Shown piece by piece: positions 62,731-64,000 of a stretch of DNA of 64,000 nt; position 1 is the first letter of the stretch; the number at the start of each line of letters is the position of its first letter. The position numbers and the translations under genes are program-made. The DNA is from Actinocorallia populi (GTDB lineage: Bacteria > Actinomycetota > Actinomycetes > Streptosporangiales > Streptosporangiaceae): positions 232,888 through 296,887 of the forward strand of contig NZ_PVZV01000009.1 in NCBI RefSeq assembly GCF_002995495.1, read 5' to 3'. The notes under the pieces are model-generated. The model was not told the DNA's origin and did no database searches. It saw nothing but the letters and a program-made list of their open reading frames with translations.

Positions 62731-63690
62731 TCACTTTCGTCTGCGGCTGTAGGCGATGGCCGCCACCACCGCACCCACGACGACGAACAATCCAAGTCCC
62801 CGGTTAGTTCCGGAACTTTCCGTTTTGTTATCGGGCTGCTCTCGGGACGGCTCCGCATCCCGTCCGGGCGGCGGGGACGGCAGCGCCTCCTCGGGCAGCG
62901 GCACCCGCCAGACCTTGCGGTCGGCCCCCTCGGAACTGACGAGCAGGGCGCGCCCGTCCGGGGTGTAGGTGACAGCCTCGCCCTGCTCCTGCGACGGCAG
63001 GGAGATCACCCTGATCTGCTCGCCGGGGGAGCGGTAGAGCGTGGCCGAGAAGTAGCCGCGGATCACGAAGGAGCTCCCGTCCGGCGCCCAGGCGCCGTCG
63101 GTGGCGAAGGAGTGCGCGGATCCGGCCGGCCGCAGGACGTTGGTGCGGGCGGTGCTGAGCTTGCGGGGGGCCCGGTAGAGGCGCCCGCCCCCGAACGCCT
63201 TGGAGGCGACGTAGAGCCGGCCGTCCCGCGGGTCGACGAGGATCGACTCGGCGTCGCGGGCGCCGTCGGAGTAGGTGAAGCGGAAGGCGGTGGCCTTCAG
63301 CGGCCGGGAGGAGATCCGGGACGGCTCGCGCACCCGGTAGACGGTCACGTACGGCCAGGCGCCCTTGAGGTTGTCGCCGATGTCGGCGATGTAGAGGGCG
63401 GGCCGGCCCGCCTCGTCGCGGCCGAGGGCGATGCCCTCCCAGTCTCGGGCCGTGGCCCCGGAGATGGTGAAGACGGCCTTGGTGCGGCCCGTGGCGGAGT
63501 CCACCGCGAAGATCTGCGGTGCCCCGTCGGAGTCGTTGTGGGTGTAGACGATGCCGGGATGCCTCGCGGAGGCGGCCAGCCCGGAGGACTCGCTGATCGC
63601 GGGATCCTTGAGGGAGAAGGCCACCTGCGCGTCGCCGCCGCCCCCCAGGGGGAGGGCGGCGGCGAGCGTCAGCGAGATCGTCCGGCTCAC
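62731..63690 (-). CDS. Secreted beta-propeller protein with C-terminal membrane anchor
   Basis: 319 aa from GTG at 63690. Signal peptide (MSRTISLTLAAALPLGGGG), then repeated blades with W/D and G-x-L-Y strands (ESSGLAASARHPGIVYTHNDSDG, LYIADIGDN, DAESILVDPRDGRLYVASKA, DGAWAPDGSSFVIRGY, QGEAVTYTPDGRALLVSSEG). Ends with a Pro-rich spacer, one helix (GLGLFVVVGAVVAAIAY) and SRRRK. Extracellular sensor or adhesin-like; unknown. Overlaps the upstream small ORF by GTGA. Confidence 0.85.
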   Translation of the reverse strand: MSRTISLTLAAALPLGGGGDAQVAFSLKDPAISESSGLAASARHPGIVYTHNDSDGAPQIFAVDSATGRTKAVFTISGATARDWEGIALGRDEAGRPALYIADIGDNLKGAWPYVTVYRVREPSRISSRPLKATAFRFTYSDGARDAESILVDPRDGRLYVASKAFGGGRLYRAPRKLSTARTNVLRPAGSAHSFATDGAWAPDGSSFVIRGYFSATLYRSPGEQIRVISLPSQEQGEAVTYTPDGRALLVSSEGADRKVWRVPLPEEALPSPPPGRDAEPSREQPDNKTESSGTNRGLGLFVVVGAVVAAIAYSRRRK

Positions 63691-63776
63691 TGCAGCAACG
63701 TTCCCACGATCACGGCCACGACGAGCAGGATCAGGATCGCGGGCAGCAGCCAGTTGGTCGGGCGGTACACGCTCAC
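63687..63776 (-). CDS. Tiny single-helix membrane protein (29 aa)
   Basis: GTG at 63776 opens a 29-codon frame: YRPTNWLLPAILILL then VVAVIVGTLLQ, one membrane helix. Its TGA overlaps the GTG of the beta-propeller gene (GTGA at 63690-63687), a coupling typical of real operons. TAGGCT (63783-63778) lies 7 nt before the second in-frame GTG at 63770, which would be a leaderless start giving 27 aa. Too short for homology. Confidence 0.55.
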   Translation of the reverse strand: MSVYRPTNWLLPAILILLVVAVIVGTLLQ

Positions 63777-63828
63777 GAGCCTATTGCGGGGTCCGGAATG
63801 CCCGCACCGGGGTGGGCGGTGGGGAACC

Positions 63829-64000
<172 letters not shown>

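Overview
The window is a 64 kb chromosomal piece of a high-GC, filamentous-type actinomycete, probably Streptosporangiales (Actinomadura/Nonomuraea/Streptosporangium-like; inferred). Evidence: very high GC with third-position bias, many GTG starts, XRE(DUF5753)/DUF397 regulator pairs, DUF3027, DUF2530, HelD, a fused SpoIIE/HATPase phosphatase and a HbpS/SenS/SenR-like set. The core order rplM-rpsI-glmM ... coaA/glmS ... acpS-nnr-alr ... tsaE-tsaB-rimI-tsaD is the usual actinobacterial arrangement. I saw no tRNA, rRNA, CRISPR array, insertion sequence or phage genes.

Layout. 1-3 kb: two tandem paralogous membrane proteins (the first cut by the window edge), divergent from rplM-rpsI (3.2-4.3 kb, with a clear terminator). 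4.3-10.3 kb: glmM, a HelD-type RNA polymerase recycling ATPase, a small pentapeptide-periodic protein, a DUF5519-like protein, an exported HNH lipoprotein and a DUF389 membrane protein. 10.3-13.7 kb: four translationally coupled genes forming two ABC ATPase/permease pairs. 13.8-15.3 kb: a DUF397/XRE pair. 15.9-17.3 kb: a membrane protein with a cyclic-nucleotide-binding domain and a class III cyclase-like domain. 17.3-22.2 kb: coaA and glmS, divergent, then another ABC pair.

22.2-30 kb is a housekeeping run: acpS, bifunctional nnr, alr, an alpha/beta hydrolase, and tsaE, tsaB, rimI, tsaD for tRNA t6A synthesis. 30-36 kb: a GAF-SpoIIE-HATPase phosphatase with a methyltransferase, a Tat-type FAD oxidase, an MFS transporter and a DJ-1/AraC regulator. 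36-39.9 kb: a ferric-siderophore ABC importer behind a strong IdeR/DmdR-type iron box. 40.1-41.7 kb: an RsbW-like ATPase/XRE/DUF397 module with a perfect palindrome in the divergent promoter region.

41.7-48.2 kb is mostly on the minus strand: aquaporin, XPB-type helicase, DUF4190-like protein, helicase-associated protein, TetR and a cold-shock protein. 48.3-53.1 kb: HAD hydrolase, DUF3027 protein, a sacsin/Hsp90-fold ATPase and DUF2530. 53.3-54.9 kb: MarR plus MFS with a perfect inverted repeat just before marR. 55-57.2 kb: TerD, and a TerD fused to a degenerate FtsK-like domain. 57.3-60.2 kb: a HbpS-like secreted protein divergent from a sensor kinase/response regulator pair. 60.2-64 kb: thpR, a three-gene membrane/secreted operon that includes a very small ORF, and the end of serC.

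The most interesting items are the cNMP-binding/cyclase fusion, the TerD/FtsK-like fusion lacking a Walker A motif, the HbpS-SenS-SenR module with a repeat-expanded kinase loop, the glmS hairpin that covers the next gene's Shine-Dalgarno site, several well-formed operators, and a set of likely leaderless promoters.
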